Assembly: GCA_037903475.1 (NCBI GenBank)
Contig: JBAJFG010000009.1
Coordinates: 310,001 to 374,000 of the forward strand
Origin: Ancylostoma caninum
Lineage: Eukaryota; Nematoda; Chromadorea; Rhabditida; Ancylostomatidae
Direction: 5' to 3'
DNA: 64,000 nucleotides
Shown: piece by piece, positions 46,035 through 56,945 of the stretch
How positions within the stretch are numbered: the first letter of the stretch is position 1
Layout of the letters: each line of letters starts with the position of its first letter
Made by a program: the position numbers and the translations under genes
Notes under the pieces: generated by a model
What the model was told of the DNA's origin: nothing
What the model saw: only the letters and a program-made list of their open reading frames with translations
The model's database searches: none

Positions 46035-46560
46035 AAAAAATTCCTGAGTCCACGAGTGCTGCTGCAGATGACTGCTACAGGTTGGGAGAACGTCAACTCT
46101 ATCGATGCAATGCTTTGGAACAGAAACGAGTTCTCCAGTAAAAAATTGCAGATTTCATAGCCAATATGGCTCGCGTCGTCTAGAGCCAATCGAGCTCACA
46201 AAATGTATCCATTTTTGGGCGGAAAACTCGTCCTCTTTACCGAGACAGGAAAGCGTTGATTTATCTGGGGACGCGGATGAATTCCGCTGCGGGATTACTA
46301 GATAAAGATTGGCTATGATTGAATAATAGCAGTAATAAGTCCAATTATGAGTATTTTATTCGACTTCATAGAAGAAATTCATGAAGAAAATGAAAATTGG
46401 ATTTTTATCATCATTCCCTTCACACCTACTTTATCTCCAGCGTTTTTCTTACCTAAAAATGCTACCTAACTGAATAAGAGTCCATAATCCTTAGTCCTTC
46501 ACTGCTCAGTAGCCTCGATCCAAACCCTGTGCTCTGACCTGACCCTGTGCTTACTAACGC
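46035..46560. other. Unassigned sequence
   Basis: No gene or repeat is recognised. Confidence 0.45.
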
Positions 46561-47160
46561 ATGCTTTTATACCCTGCCGGCAATTGTTTACTGAAAATTT
46601 CTTTGGCTTAGCACCTCCTCGGCGCGCGCGGCTTCACGATGTTATTTCAATTAATCCAGAAACTTCACACGTCCTCCCTCACAGCGCTGGGCGGCTGCGC
46701 CATATGGCCTACTATAAATCGCTCGACCGCAGCAAATCGCTTGGCACTCGCTTTTTTACGAGCGCCGCCATCCTCAACGGAAGTCTCGGCCAACATGTGC
46801 TTTCCACCATAAAACACGGGTCAATCGGTGTAATGACACAATAGTGCGAGCAGATTCCCGGCTGGTGGTCTGGCATGTGGAGAATTTCCGGCCAGGATCC
46901 ACCATTCTGCAAGTTTTACGCATCTCGCGCAGCAGCAACGAACAGATCTGGTTTTGTTTTGTTGCGACGCCGTCCACTCGACCTCGAAATCGCCCGCGAG
47001 GCTGCTGCTCGCCGCTGTTGGAATCGCGCGGAGAATCGCATCGGGCCGCGACCCCGGCGTCGTTCACCACCGTCGAGAGGTGTTCTTGACGCTGATGTGT
47101 TTCCTTTTCCGGGATATTCGTCGACTTTTTCCAATCGCTCGATCCGCATTTGACCATGGA
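46561..47160. other. CpG island-like segment open in several frames
   Basis: 600 bp that is the most CpG-rich stretch of the window. The minus strand is open in two frames from adjacent ATGs at about 47157 (MVKCGSSDWKKS) and 47149 (MRIERLEKVDEYPGKG). The plus strand is open in three. It might be a promoter plus first exon of a minus-strand gene, but no donor, downstream exon or domain confirms this. Confidence 0.3.
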
Positions 47161-50100
47161 ATGTTTGTTGAAACGATTCTTATCGTTAAGTTCCTTGAGT
47201 TTCCAACTAATTTCTGCCAACACTGGACAGTTTGGTCCATTGACAGTTCAGTCCATTCTGGCTTCAACCAGGCATTCCAAGACGTTTTTTCCCTGGATTT
47301 TTGTGGAGAAGAACACTTTTTTTGAAATAACATCTCGTTTATGGATATTCTCCAAGAAAGACATTGTACTTATTATATTTCAGTGCCTTTTTAGCTAGAG
47401 AAATCTAAACTTTTTCGTTGAATTCGGAGCGAAAACAAAGTCATTCTTAGCGCACTGAATTCATGGATCCCTCCGTGTTTTTTTTTACATTTTCAACCTC
47501 TAATTTCCTTCTCAGCAACAGGCAAAGATACTGAGCTTTTCCTACAGTCATTCCTATACTTTTCCCTAAGTACTAGCTTAGCCCCCGCCCCACCCCCCGC
47601 AATCTTTCCGAAATATGACTTCATTTGAAATATTAAATGTTTTCTTAAATATTTTCACATTCAATTTCATAAATGTTTTCATGTTCAATTTCCAACTTCT
47701 CATCTTCTTTTTTTCCTGAGCTTTCCCTGGATTTGTATGGAAGCAATTCTCTAAACCAATCTACCTTTTGTGGATATTCGCTTCTGCCTTTCACGCTTTT
47801 GACCGTTCTGACATATTTTGACATCCGACGGGACGCGACACACAAGGTATCCCTTTTAGTATATGCCAGAAATTTCAGCGCTTTTCAGGATTTCTTGCAA
47901 AAATAAGACATTGTGAATCAGTTGCCGTTCAATGATGTTGATGGATCTCCAAAGAAATATTTTACGCTTTTACACTGTTATCTCTTGCCTGGCAGTTGCG
48001 AAACATTTACGGCTTTTTCCATACATGCTGGGAATTTTTTTCACCTCACGACGTACCGCCCTTAGATTTCTCCAAAGTGTCGGTTGTGCAGTTTTGATCT
48101 CCTTCATTATTTATTTTTCTTTCTTTTTTACACTCTGTTTCTAACGACATTCAACTAATGTTCGAAGCGTTCTTTATGTTCATTTTTGTTAGGAAACTTC
48201 TCACGCTTAAGCCGTCACAAGCTCCTGACATTTTCCACATTTTATCAGAATCCCAGCGTTTTCTTTCATAAAGTCTGCGCTCACCACAGACAATGTTGGA
48301 AAGAAAATGGAAAACCAAGAGGTAGCTAGATTAACTGTCAATGGACTCAGGTAGTATAGAATTCCAACAACTGATACACTGATACTGATATCTTATTGTT
48401 AGATGACCCATATTTGGTGAGATCATTCCACGATAATCCCTATTTATTTCTTGATAGCTAATTTTTTTTTATTCTAAGAAATCCCCTACAATGAGGCCGC
48501 ATTCAAACACGGCTCAGCCTGCATGTGTATCGACTTGTGGTGTGTCATTACTTGTTAGTAGCAACAGATTAGTGAACTGGAAGTCGTGGAGACAGAATCG
48601 TGCTTACTTTATGGCCTTCCCTATTCTGTTAGTCTTCACCGGAACCACTTTTCCACAATTTCTCTGCACATTTTGAGTTTTTAGCTTCCTAGGATAGAAC
48701 AGTATACATATTATTTATTTATTTGATACACTCTAGGTGCACACATAACGGGTATAATTAAGAGAAAATTAAGAGAAAACAGAAAGAAGGTTAAGAACAA
48801 CACACTCGTGACCTAGTAGAACAACCGAAGGGTACCAAAAAAAAAGAAAAGAAACTGATTCCTGGCGTTTTATTGAATATAAGGGCAAGAGAGCATCAAA
48901 ACTCGAGATGTCTGAGATATTAGTTGCACTTCAATTTGAACATTTGAATTTGAATACGTTAAAAGTTTGAATTTTTGAAGAAGAGAACAATGCAGCTGTG
49001 GAGAAAAGGAAGGTAGGACTGGTGGGACCTTCTGTTTGAAAATTTGGATCGACTTTTACGTTATTAAGCAACTGGGAAAGTGGAGTGATTTGGTCTTCTA
49101 GTCCCACGGATCCCACCTACTATTTTAGACTTTAGCATATCCAAGGGTATAACAGTTCTGCTTTACCTTCGATTTGCCTAAAGTGCCTATATGTTTTTTT
49201 ATTTCCCAGGTTCCCTATTCGTCCCCGTCCCATTTCCACAGCTAACTAACTACCCTGGCCTTGTTCTGTCACAATATTCTGCTCGTTTTTACACACCTCC
49301 TTTGTCCCAGACAAAACTAGGAAGTGGGCGTGGCGACTGGAGCGCATTTCTTCACAACCTCAAGTAGCTCCAATTTTCCGAGTGTATTCTTTCGCATTCA
49401 TTCAGAATAGTTGTGTTAGTTGCCTAGAGTGGGACAAGCACGAACTTTTTCAGATAATGAGACACCTGGGAGGGGGGGGGGGTGGATAATTCACCCCTAC
49501 TGAAGAAGGCATTTCTGAAATGTTACATTTCGGACAGTTTTGTCCCATAGATTAGCCTATTTTTCTACATTGTCAGGTGAATTTCAGTTTGTTCACCATT
49601 TAAATGTTTTGCACCGGTGACACTTTTAACAAAAATGCTTACCCGAATTTCAGGTACTGCAAGCTCATCCCCTTTTACTTGCTACATGTTTCACGGAAAT
49701 CTAAGCTGGTTAATTCCTACAAAAAAAAGAGTCTAAACAGCTGAAAACCAATAAAATCGATGAATTTTTTGATTTTCTGAGGGGGACTACTAAAATTTTC
49801 GCGTTTCACCTTTACTTTAAAGCACAAAAAGGCTTGGTTTCGCGGTTTTGATTGCAAATGAGGCTGAAGGTATGGTTCTGGTTCGAAGAACGGTGCAGGT
49901 TTGCTGTTCCTCGCGCATTCCGCTTAGCCGCGTGATATATGCGTTCATACTGCTACGCGCGCGCGTAACAGACTTCGCACCGCATAGTGGTGAGGAGTAC
50001 TTCGAGGGTGACCACAAGAAGTTCAGTTTCATCATGCGAGCGTCTTCGTCTTCTGCGTTGATGAGAGGTCCCTCAAGCTAGAAGAGAATGCAGACGGTGA

Positions 50101-50329
50101 GAGACATGCTACTACCGCCACGCACTCAGAAGTGGATAGTTGAACAAGCTTATTCTTCCTAAATTGATAAGCAATTAGATAAGGAAGCACTAATGCAATG
50201 GTAGAATAGCGAACGATTTTTTAAAAGAAAATCCGAAAAATCTGTTTCCATTTGTATTAATTTTTCCGTCATCCGGACGTAACAGCGCTTTGCTGGGGAG
50301 GATTCTGTAGCTGTGGGGAGGCTGGGGGA
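47161..50329. other. Unassigned sequence
   Basis: Mostly AT-rich, no gene recognised. A poly-G run lies at 49472-49482. 49850-50080 is GC-richer and open on both strands without splice support. Confidence 0.4.
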
Positions 50330-50480
50330 GGGCTATCCTGGGGCCACATGCACCATTGGGATTAGTCAGGGTAAGCGTGCGGACACCGAACAAGCTCATC
50401 AACAGTTAACACATGCGTCAATACGTTTACCCAGGGTAATCTCAATGATGAATATAGACCTTGGCCCACAGCACTACCAC
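50330..50480. repeat. Dispersed GATTACCC-motif repeat
   Basis: CATTGGGATTAGTCAGGGTA at 50353 and CCCAGGGTAATCTCAATGAT at 50430, an inverted pair of the same motif, separated by about 60 bp containing CATCAACAGTTAAC. Matches units at 30, 44, 55 and 57 kb. Confidence 0.65.
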
Positions 50481-51006
50481 AGGCGTACACTTTTGCCAGT
50501 TTTCCCAACCATTCCCGATGTCCCGCCTATTCCCAGGCATTATGTGAACCGAGCGGTGCGTACCTGCGATGGAAAAAATAAATGTAGGTAGTGAAACAGT
50601 AAAAATTTGGTGAAAATTAACAATGTCTACGCATTGCTGCTTTGTCAGCAGATGGCCCCGCCAATTATTTTCCTTGCCTTCAAAAATATTTGCATTATAT
50701 TCATGCAGATGCCTGAATTTCAATCCAGACCCACGTACGATTCCGGTTCGTTGGCGTCGGTTCTTTGAAGTTTTCGGCGTCGCTCGCCGGAATCACCTTG
50801 TACAGCTCCGTTTCGCATTGATGGCTTTAGATTAGCTCCATCCATGGCGGACATTCCATTTCTGTTAGTCTCTTTTCCCTTACTCTTCTCTCATGTTTAT
50901 TTCTTTGCGGATTACCTTATCCAGACAACTGACACCTAGTAAACTTCTAAGAACTGCTCTACCTTTGATAATTGTAAACAATATGCTGTTCTAGCCCTAC
51001 TGTACT
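50481..51006. other. Unassigned sequence
   Basis: Nothing recognisable. The plus frame 50623-50835 has no splice support. Confidence 0.4.
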
Positions 51007-51486
51007 AACAAGGGAAGGTTACTTGGTCAGTGTGACCATTCATAGCGTCTTGTATACTATCCTATGCAACTTGCGACGCTGATCTCAGTTCCGTCTTCGA
51101 AATATCCTGAATTGCTCCCTGTGATGAGTTATGCCCATTTTTGGTGCTAATATTCAAACACTGCACTTAGTGTACAAGGTGGCTTCTTGGAGCTGAGTCT
51201 CTCATTGCTCATGAAGGCATTTTTCGGGTTGAACTCTGCCGAGGAACAATAAAAAATGGTCGAACTGTTGGAATTACTCATGACAGTGACGACCCAGAAT
51301 GACGAATGAAGGATACCCTCCCCCCCACTACCGCCAACACGGTGAAGGCCAAAATCAAGCATAACTCATTATAGACAGCTATTTAGGAAATTTGGAAAAC
51401 GGATCCGCGATCAGCGTCGCAAGCTGCATAAAACAGTATACAAGACGCTATGAATGGCCATACTGACCAAGTATCTTTCCCTTGTA
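51007..51486. mobile_element. 480-bp foldback element with about 145-bp arms
   Basis: Left arm 51007-51150 (ACAAGGGAAGGTTACTTGGT...CATAGCGTCTTGTATACT...CAACTTGCGACGCTGATC...GATGAGTTATGC) is inverted at 51350-51486 with roughly 80 percent visible identity, densest in the first 80 bp. The centre is non-coding. Length and arm structure suggest a foldback or MITE. Neither a target duplication nor a second copy is seen. Confidence 0.82.
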
Positions 51487-52083
51487 TGACGGTCTCAAGA
51501 CCGAGAAGTTCTCCTTTCAATGCTGATTGGTCTTGTTCTGGATTCCTCTGCCAGAAAACCTTTTACGTGACGTCGACAGCTCGGATCCACTAGCTAACCG
51601 GTACTGTGTCTAATGCGAAGAACAACGAAGCACCGGGCTGATGTCGCTCCATTAGACTCGTCGAGGCTAACACATACAAAGGAGACGCGGGAAATCCACG
51701 GATGTGAGAGGGAGCATCAGTTGGTTGCGAGATCCATTTCTACGAGATCTCCTGAATATTTCTGGTCTGGGGCTAACTACATATCTACCAATATGTCTCT
51801 TACACAATTTTCTTTGAATTCTACCGCGTGGAAATTGTAACCAAATAGATGGCTCGTTTCTCGTTTGCAATTTCTCAACATAGGTGCAGGTTGAATAGAA
51901 TCAGTGGCTTTGGCCCCTATACTGGTCATGAACGGTCTTTTTCTGTGCTCCAGCACAAACGCTTCTCATACATCTATAAATAAGTAAAGTTAGTATGACA
52001 ATAAAACGCAAACAAAAAAATAAAAATAAAGGTTAAGGAAAGGTTCCGTTTCGTTCCTTCCTTTAGACGGAGAAAAGAAAGAA
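51487..52083. other. Unassigned sequence
   Basis: No gene is recognised. A-rich stretch with AAATAAGTAAAG and AATAAAACGCAAAC at 51975-52030. Confidence 0.45.
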
Positions 52084-52132
52084 GTAAGCAACCTCCCCTG
52101 GAACTCCCCAGTAAGGAGGGGAGGTTGCTTAC
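52084..52132. repeat. Perfect 16-bp stem hairpin, 17-nt loop
   Basis: GTAAGCAACCTCCCCT (52084-52099) and its exact complement AGGGGAGGTTGCTTAC (52117-52132). No longer inverted repeat surrounds it. Confidence 0.93.
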
Positions 52133-52590
52133 TGGTAAAGGAAACCAACCTGTAATGTATCTACCTTATGACGTTTCACCTTGCAACACAAATCCAAACA
52201 ATGGAACCCCACTTTGGAAGGTTTTCTTCTTTATGCGGCTTCCTCGACATGTAGACTTCCATGTAAACAACCCAGGAAATTTGTATCATAATCAAGAATA
52301 ATTTATGGGTATCACGAAACCAGACGTTGTTTTGAGCGTGAAGTCAAGAAAGCAGCAGACATATTCACTAAGCAGCTACAAGCATGTGTTTTCTTGGTGT
52401 TATGCTTTTATGTAAATAATTCATCACTTCAATTTCTTAATTAACCAACTACGTATTACTGGTTATGTCGTTCTCAGTGCAGTTATTGGGATGAGTGAAT
52501 GAACGAGTGAATGAATGGGTGAACGAACTAATGTTTACATCACTTGTAGTTCTGAAATGGCTTGATCCTACTTCATCTCCACATTTTCAC
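52133..52590. other. Unassigned sequence before the (TTCA)n array
   Basis: GAATGAACGAGTGAATGAAT at 52495-52520 is the antisense form of the array unit and may be a small inverted patch of it. Confidence 0.5.
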
Positions 52591-53120
52591 TTCATTCATT
52601 CATTCATTCATTCATTCATTCATTCATTCATTCATTCATTCATTCATTCATTCATTCATTCATTCATTCATCCATCCATTCATTCATTCATTCATTCATT
52701 CATTCGGTCATTCATTCATTCATTCAATCATTCATCCATCCATCCATCCATCCATCCATTCATTCATTCATTCATTCATTCATTCATTCATTCATTCATT
52801 CGGTCATTCATTCAATCATTCATTCTTCATTCATTCATTCATTCATTCACCCAACCATTCATTCATTCATTCACTCATCCAACCATCCATTCATTCATTC
52901 ATCCCATTCATTCATTCATTCATTCATTCATTCGGTCATTCGGTCATTCATTCATTCATTCATTCATTCATTCATTCATTCATTCATTCATTCATTCACT
53001 CAACCATTCATTCATTCATTCACCCAACCATTCATTTACTCATTCATTCATTCATTCATTCATTCCATTCGTTCATTCACTCATTCATTCGCTCATTCAT
53101 TCACTCATTCATTCATTCAT
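52591..53120. repeat. (TTCA)n tetranucleotide array, 530 bp
   Basis: Nearly pure TTCA/ATTC repeats with scattered variants (TCCA, TCGG, CCAA, TTCT). Because the unit has four bases, every plus-strand frame reads as His-Ser-Phe-Ile and stays open for more than 200 codons. These are artefacts, not proteins. Confidence 0.97.
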
Positions 53121-53877
53121 CTTGTCTTAATCCAAGTCCCGCGAAGCCATCAATTGTGCCAGTGTGTTGTGACTATTTTGGAAAAGGAATCCCTATTCTG
53201 TTTTATTTTTCGCTTCGTTGTTTTTTATGAGCCACAAGTTCTTTAAAATTTGTGCTGTGTATTCGCACGAATTTTTTTCTGGAATTGAATGAACTCATCG
53301 AGGATTACCGGGATTCTATAACAAACTTAATCTTTTTGTAAGTTAAGATCTCGGAACTTTTCAGTTTCTTCAGTTTTCTTGACACCAGCTGAAGTGATTA
53401 CAGTCTTTGCACCCTTAACATTTACCTGACGTTCATTCCTACGACTTCACTAGTTGTGGAATAATCGATGCATTGTTTGCCTATTCCAAGAAAATGTCCT
53501 CCTTCTAGGATCGCCACTGAAAAACGAACGAATTATGAAAAACGAACACGAGATTTGACCCTTACAAGAGCGAATCGTAGAAACATTCGAGTGGTGCTTC
53601 ACTTCACAATATGGTGCGTTCTTGAGAATCTGTGGCCTATTTTGTATCTTTCAATTCTATGAAAGACAAAATTGGAAGGGATACATATTTGTTTTTAGTA
53701 AATTCTTTTTGCTATGTCTTATGCATAATTACTTAGGACCAGATACTCAACTCTGAACAAGTGAAACATCGTGTGCTTGGAAAACAGGGAGCAATAATTT
53801 CTCGGAGAAAAAAGAGCGAAGCTGAGCGCCTTTCCTTTTTCCGAATATTTGAATTATTGGATCGGTTCTCTAACCAC
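53121..53877. other. Unassigned sequence
   Basis: No gene or repeat is recognised. Confidence 0.45.
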
Positions 53878-54455
53878 TACAATACCGCCCATAATTTTTG
53901 CGAAAAAATCGGATGGCGACGGATTAATCGTTAACAAACCGTCGCAGTACTGTAACTCCTTTCAAAGTGAAGCTTTTCTAAATCCGAGCACATTTTCGGA
54001 TGCCTCATCGAAATTGAGATTGAACAGTATACAAAATTACTTGAACTTCGACTTCAAAACATTTCTTTTTTCAAAAATTTGAAAATTTTTCAGAATTTCA
54101 GCAATCAGGTCAGAATCTGAAAAAATGTTAAAAACCGAGAATTGGGCGAAATCCAATGATCGTGTTCAGAAGCCTCATTCCTCAATTATTTCCTCGGTTT
54201 TTGACGTTTTTTCAGATTTTGACCTGTTTGTTGAAATTTTGAAAAATTTTCATTATTTTTGAAGAAACAAATGTTTTGAAATCAAAGTTCAAGTAATTTT
54301 ATATACTGTTCAATTCCACCTTCGATGAGGAATCCAAAAATGTGCTCAGATTTAGAAAAGCATCATTTTCAAAGGAGTTACAGTACTGCGACGGTTTGTT
54401 AACGATTAATCCGTCGCCACCCGATTTTTTCGCAAAAACTATGGGCGGTATTGTA
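53878..54455. mobile_element. 578-bp foldback element, about 270-bp arms, TA flanks
   Basis: TA then CAATACCGCCCATAATTTTT opens the left arm. The right end is AACTATGGGCGGTATTG then TA. The arms match almost completely for the first 110 bp (GCGACGGATTAATCGTTAAC, ACCGTCGCAGTACTG) and well for the remaining 150 bp. They meet near 54165 with almost no spacer, so the element is one giant hairpin. TA flanks suggest mobilisation by a Tc1/mariner-type transposase, which it does not encode. High arm identity implies recent activity or conversion between arms. Confidence 0.93.
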
Positions 54456-54984
54456 GATTGATTGCTTGGTGTTTATTTTTTACTAAGCATGCTTCAATCT
54501 GCAATGGAAACAGCTTGAGCTTTCTCTGCCACTTTCTTTTCTCCAGAGTTTTCCGGAAAATTGCATCAGGAAATGAACCTTACCAAAAAGCCTTTCATGC
54601 CTACACCCCACTGCTGACCGAGAAAAAACCTGCATTGCTTAGTCACCATGGCTTTGACTATTCGTTCACCTATGCGCTCTGCTGTACAACATGTTGCACA
54701 TGCAAGTGGTAATAGAACCTTGTTTAACTCTATTCCAGTGGTGATCGAAATGTTGAACGTCTGCTATCCAGAGTGCCTTACTCACACAATAGCATCTCCC
54801 CTTGTGGAAAATCCTCTGGCGTTTTATACAGTGATAGAAATTACCGGCCCTCAAGCAAAGTTTGAGAAGAATCTCAGGGGTATAGATCCTACGGTGTATT
54901 CACCATATCCTTCCAAGGGCAATAACATTATCAATTAGAGGGCTCAGAGTGGAAATAGAGCAAACTTACCCATGCCCTCTTCCC
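54456..54984. other. Unassigned sequence
   Basis: No gene is recognised. The frames at 54458-54938 (+) lack splice support. Confidence 0.4.
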
Positions 54985-55090
54985 CTCTAAGGTCTGAGTG
55001 CGTCATTGGGATTACCCCTGGTAGAATTAGTAATATACTCACAGTTACCCTTCACCTAGCATCCACTAACATGATTACCGTACATGATTT
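54985..55090. repeat. Dispersed GATTACCC-motif repeat
   Basis: GCGTCATTGGGATTACCCCT at 55000, then GGTAGAATTAGTAATATACTC and AGTTACCCTTCACC, in the same order as the 30-kb copy (GAGATTACCCCTGGTAAACG, CTAACATACCC, TGTACCCTTTACC). Confidence 0.7.
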
Positions 55091-55833
55091 TCCTGGATTT
55101 TCTGAAGTCACTGTAAGTAAAACATTGAGATCCGAAATAGTACCGAAACAATGACCCATGAAAGTTTGCAGGTTAAAATAAGGATGAAAAGAATGTGGGC
55201 GAGAATTCCAGTCCTTTGAAGCTCACAAGCTCATCCTCAATAGATATTTCTTGTGCTCTACCTCCCTGCCATTAGTGTAGACAAAGAATTGAGGGCTCAG
55301 AAGTTCACTGCACTGGCGGCACCCTCTCAAAGGCTCTGTGGATCCTTTCCAAGAAATATTGCCAGCTCCGGAAAACCCTAAATCTGCTTCTGCCGGCCAT
55401 ATTTCCCCGGGAACCTAGTGATCAGCGCATCTTTAACGGCTTTATGTGCACATTTGCCGGCAGCAGGTAAACATCTGACCTGCGGCAATTAGTCGGGCCG
55501 AAAGATGTTTGGTGTTTTCGATTAATAAGATTTAGTGGTTGTTTCGTACCGCTTTACGAGCGCTGCGCAGCTTGCGCTGCCCTCGCAGCCGTAACGCAAT
55601 TATAGTAGGCTTTGATGAGTGCCGCTGCCAAGTGCGCGTCATCCGAGATTTCCTGCGAACCGCGCGACACGTGCCTTCCGGTGTCATAGCGGTGGTTTTC
55701 TTGAATTCCTGTGGGAAGCCGTCGTGTGCCGATGGCGAAAAAACCGCAAGATTTATTTCCATCTACGATTACAATACCGCCTTTCTCAAGGCAGGAAATG
55801 ATTTGTGGCCAAGGTACGGTGGTTTGATAAGAT
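55091..55833. other. Unassigned; GC-rich block from 55300
   Basis: 55300-55930 is GC- and CpG-rich. The plus frame 55539-56054 (171 codons) and minus frame 55554-55868 overlap. The minus one has a regular soluble-protein composition but no domain, donor or acceptor confirms either. Confidence 0.3.
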
Positions 55834-55858
55834 CCGCGGCAGCGAACCGCTGCCGCGG
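55834..55858. repeat. GC-rich 11-bp stem hairpin with 3-nt loop
   Basis: CCGCGGCAGCG, loop AAC, CGCTGCCGCGG. Very stable, not followed by a T run, so not a terminator of the bacterial type. Confidence 0.95.
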
Positions 55859-56439
55859 CCTTTTGCACCCGCCGCGGTGCTTATCACTAGGGCTGCGGGG
55901 TATAACAAGTTCTAGGGGTTCAAAACGTTGCCGCCACTCATTAACCTACTTCGCAAACAGTTTATTTTCAAAGTACCAAACATTTTTGATGACTAGAGGA
56001 AGAATTGGGTTTGAAAATCAATCCAATGGTGGAATTATATCTTTTTCGACGTAGAAAGGGAGAAACCGGAAGGTTTCCAGAAAATGCCACACTCTTAGCA
56101 GATGCGCTAGAACAGAAACATGGTTTGTATTCCATAACAACTAGTTATTTTTAAAGAATTATTGTAATCGTGAACCCTTCACTACTGCGTTGACCCACCT
56201 CATCTTCTCCTAGAATCGATTGTTTTTTTTGTTTATAGTTCGTTTCAAAAACGATGATAGTTGAGTATTTGTGCCTACGATCTGCATTTCTCGTCTGCCT
56301 CTCTGAACACAGCACTATCCCACGCGTTCTCTCTTTCTCTAGTATCTTCACACTTATTTTCTTCTTCGGTGAAGCGCACCATAGCCCTTCAAATGCCACT
56401 AGCGCTTGGGTAGACTATTTAGGACGACATACATGAACT
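55859..56439. other. Unassigned sequence
   Basis: No gene or repeat is recognised. Confidence 0.45.
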
Positions 56440-56482
56440 AAGGAGACTACTAGATGAGAACGACTCATCTAGTAGTCTCCTT
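56440..56482. repeat. Perfect 19-bp stem hairpin with 5-nt loop
   Basis: AAGGAGACTACTAGATGAG (56440-56458), loop AACGA, then the exact complement ending at 56482. Like the hairpins at 34051 and 52084 it is not part of a longer inverted repeat. Confidence 0.95.
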
Positions 56483-56849
56483 TATCCAGGAATGATCCAT
56501 ACTCTCATGTCTACCCATCTTTCGTGGCTGATCCTCCGGAGTGGGTTGTCGAAATATTTTAATGATATGAAAAATGGCAAGGAAAGATAGAAAATGAGCC
56601 GTTGGGGGGGGGGCCCCCCCCCGCCTTCCCACCCCCTCCACTACCCTTCTCTCTTCCTCTTCCTTCTCTTGCTTTATGACTCCATCGCCCTTACTCATCT
56701 TGTTTTACTGATCACTACATGTAAATGTTATTTTTTTATTTTACTTCCATGCTTCGGTTTGGCTTGCACACTTAAGGTATTTAGACGTGTAAACAAACAA
56801 ATAAATAAATCTGTGCCTAGATGTACCACTTAGATTATCCAGAGTAACC
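56483..56849. other. Unassigned; G10C9 palindrome and retroposon-like tail
   Basis: A run of ten G then nine C at 56604-56622 is a self-complementary homopolymer junction. AAACAAACAAATAAATAAAT at 56791-56810 is a degenerate tail-like motif. Confidence 0.6.
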
Positions 56850-56945
56850 GTGTTTATATCCATGTTGAAAGTGGGTAAGTTTGAGAGCTGCTGAAGTTTA
56901 CCGTGGATGGGTAATCTCAATGAAACGTGCGGCCCTTGTATAGGC
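56850..56945. repeat. Dispersed GATTACCC-motif repeat (inverted)
   Basis: GTGGGTAAGTTTGAGAGCTG at 56870, GTTTACCGTGGATGGG then GGTAATCTCAATGAAACGTG at 56909. The TAATCTCAATGA block is shared with the 44- and 50-kb copies. Confidence 0.65.

Noticed and set aside
52495..53230. Two plus frames of 211 and 222 codons (His-Ser-Phe-Ile repeats)
   Set aside because: Pure product of the (TTCA)n tetranucleotide array; all three phases give the same peptide.
55834..55858. Rho-independent terminator
   Set aside because: Stable GC hairpin but no T run, and the context is eukaryotic.
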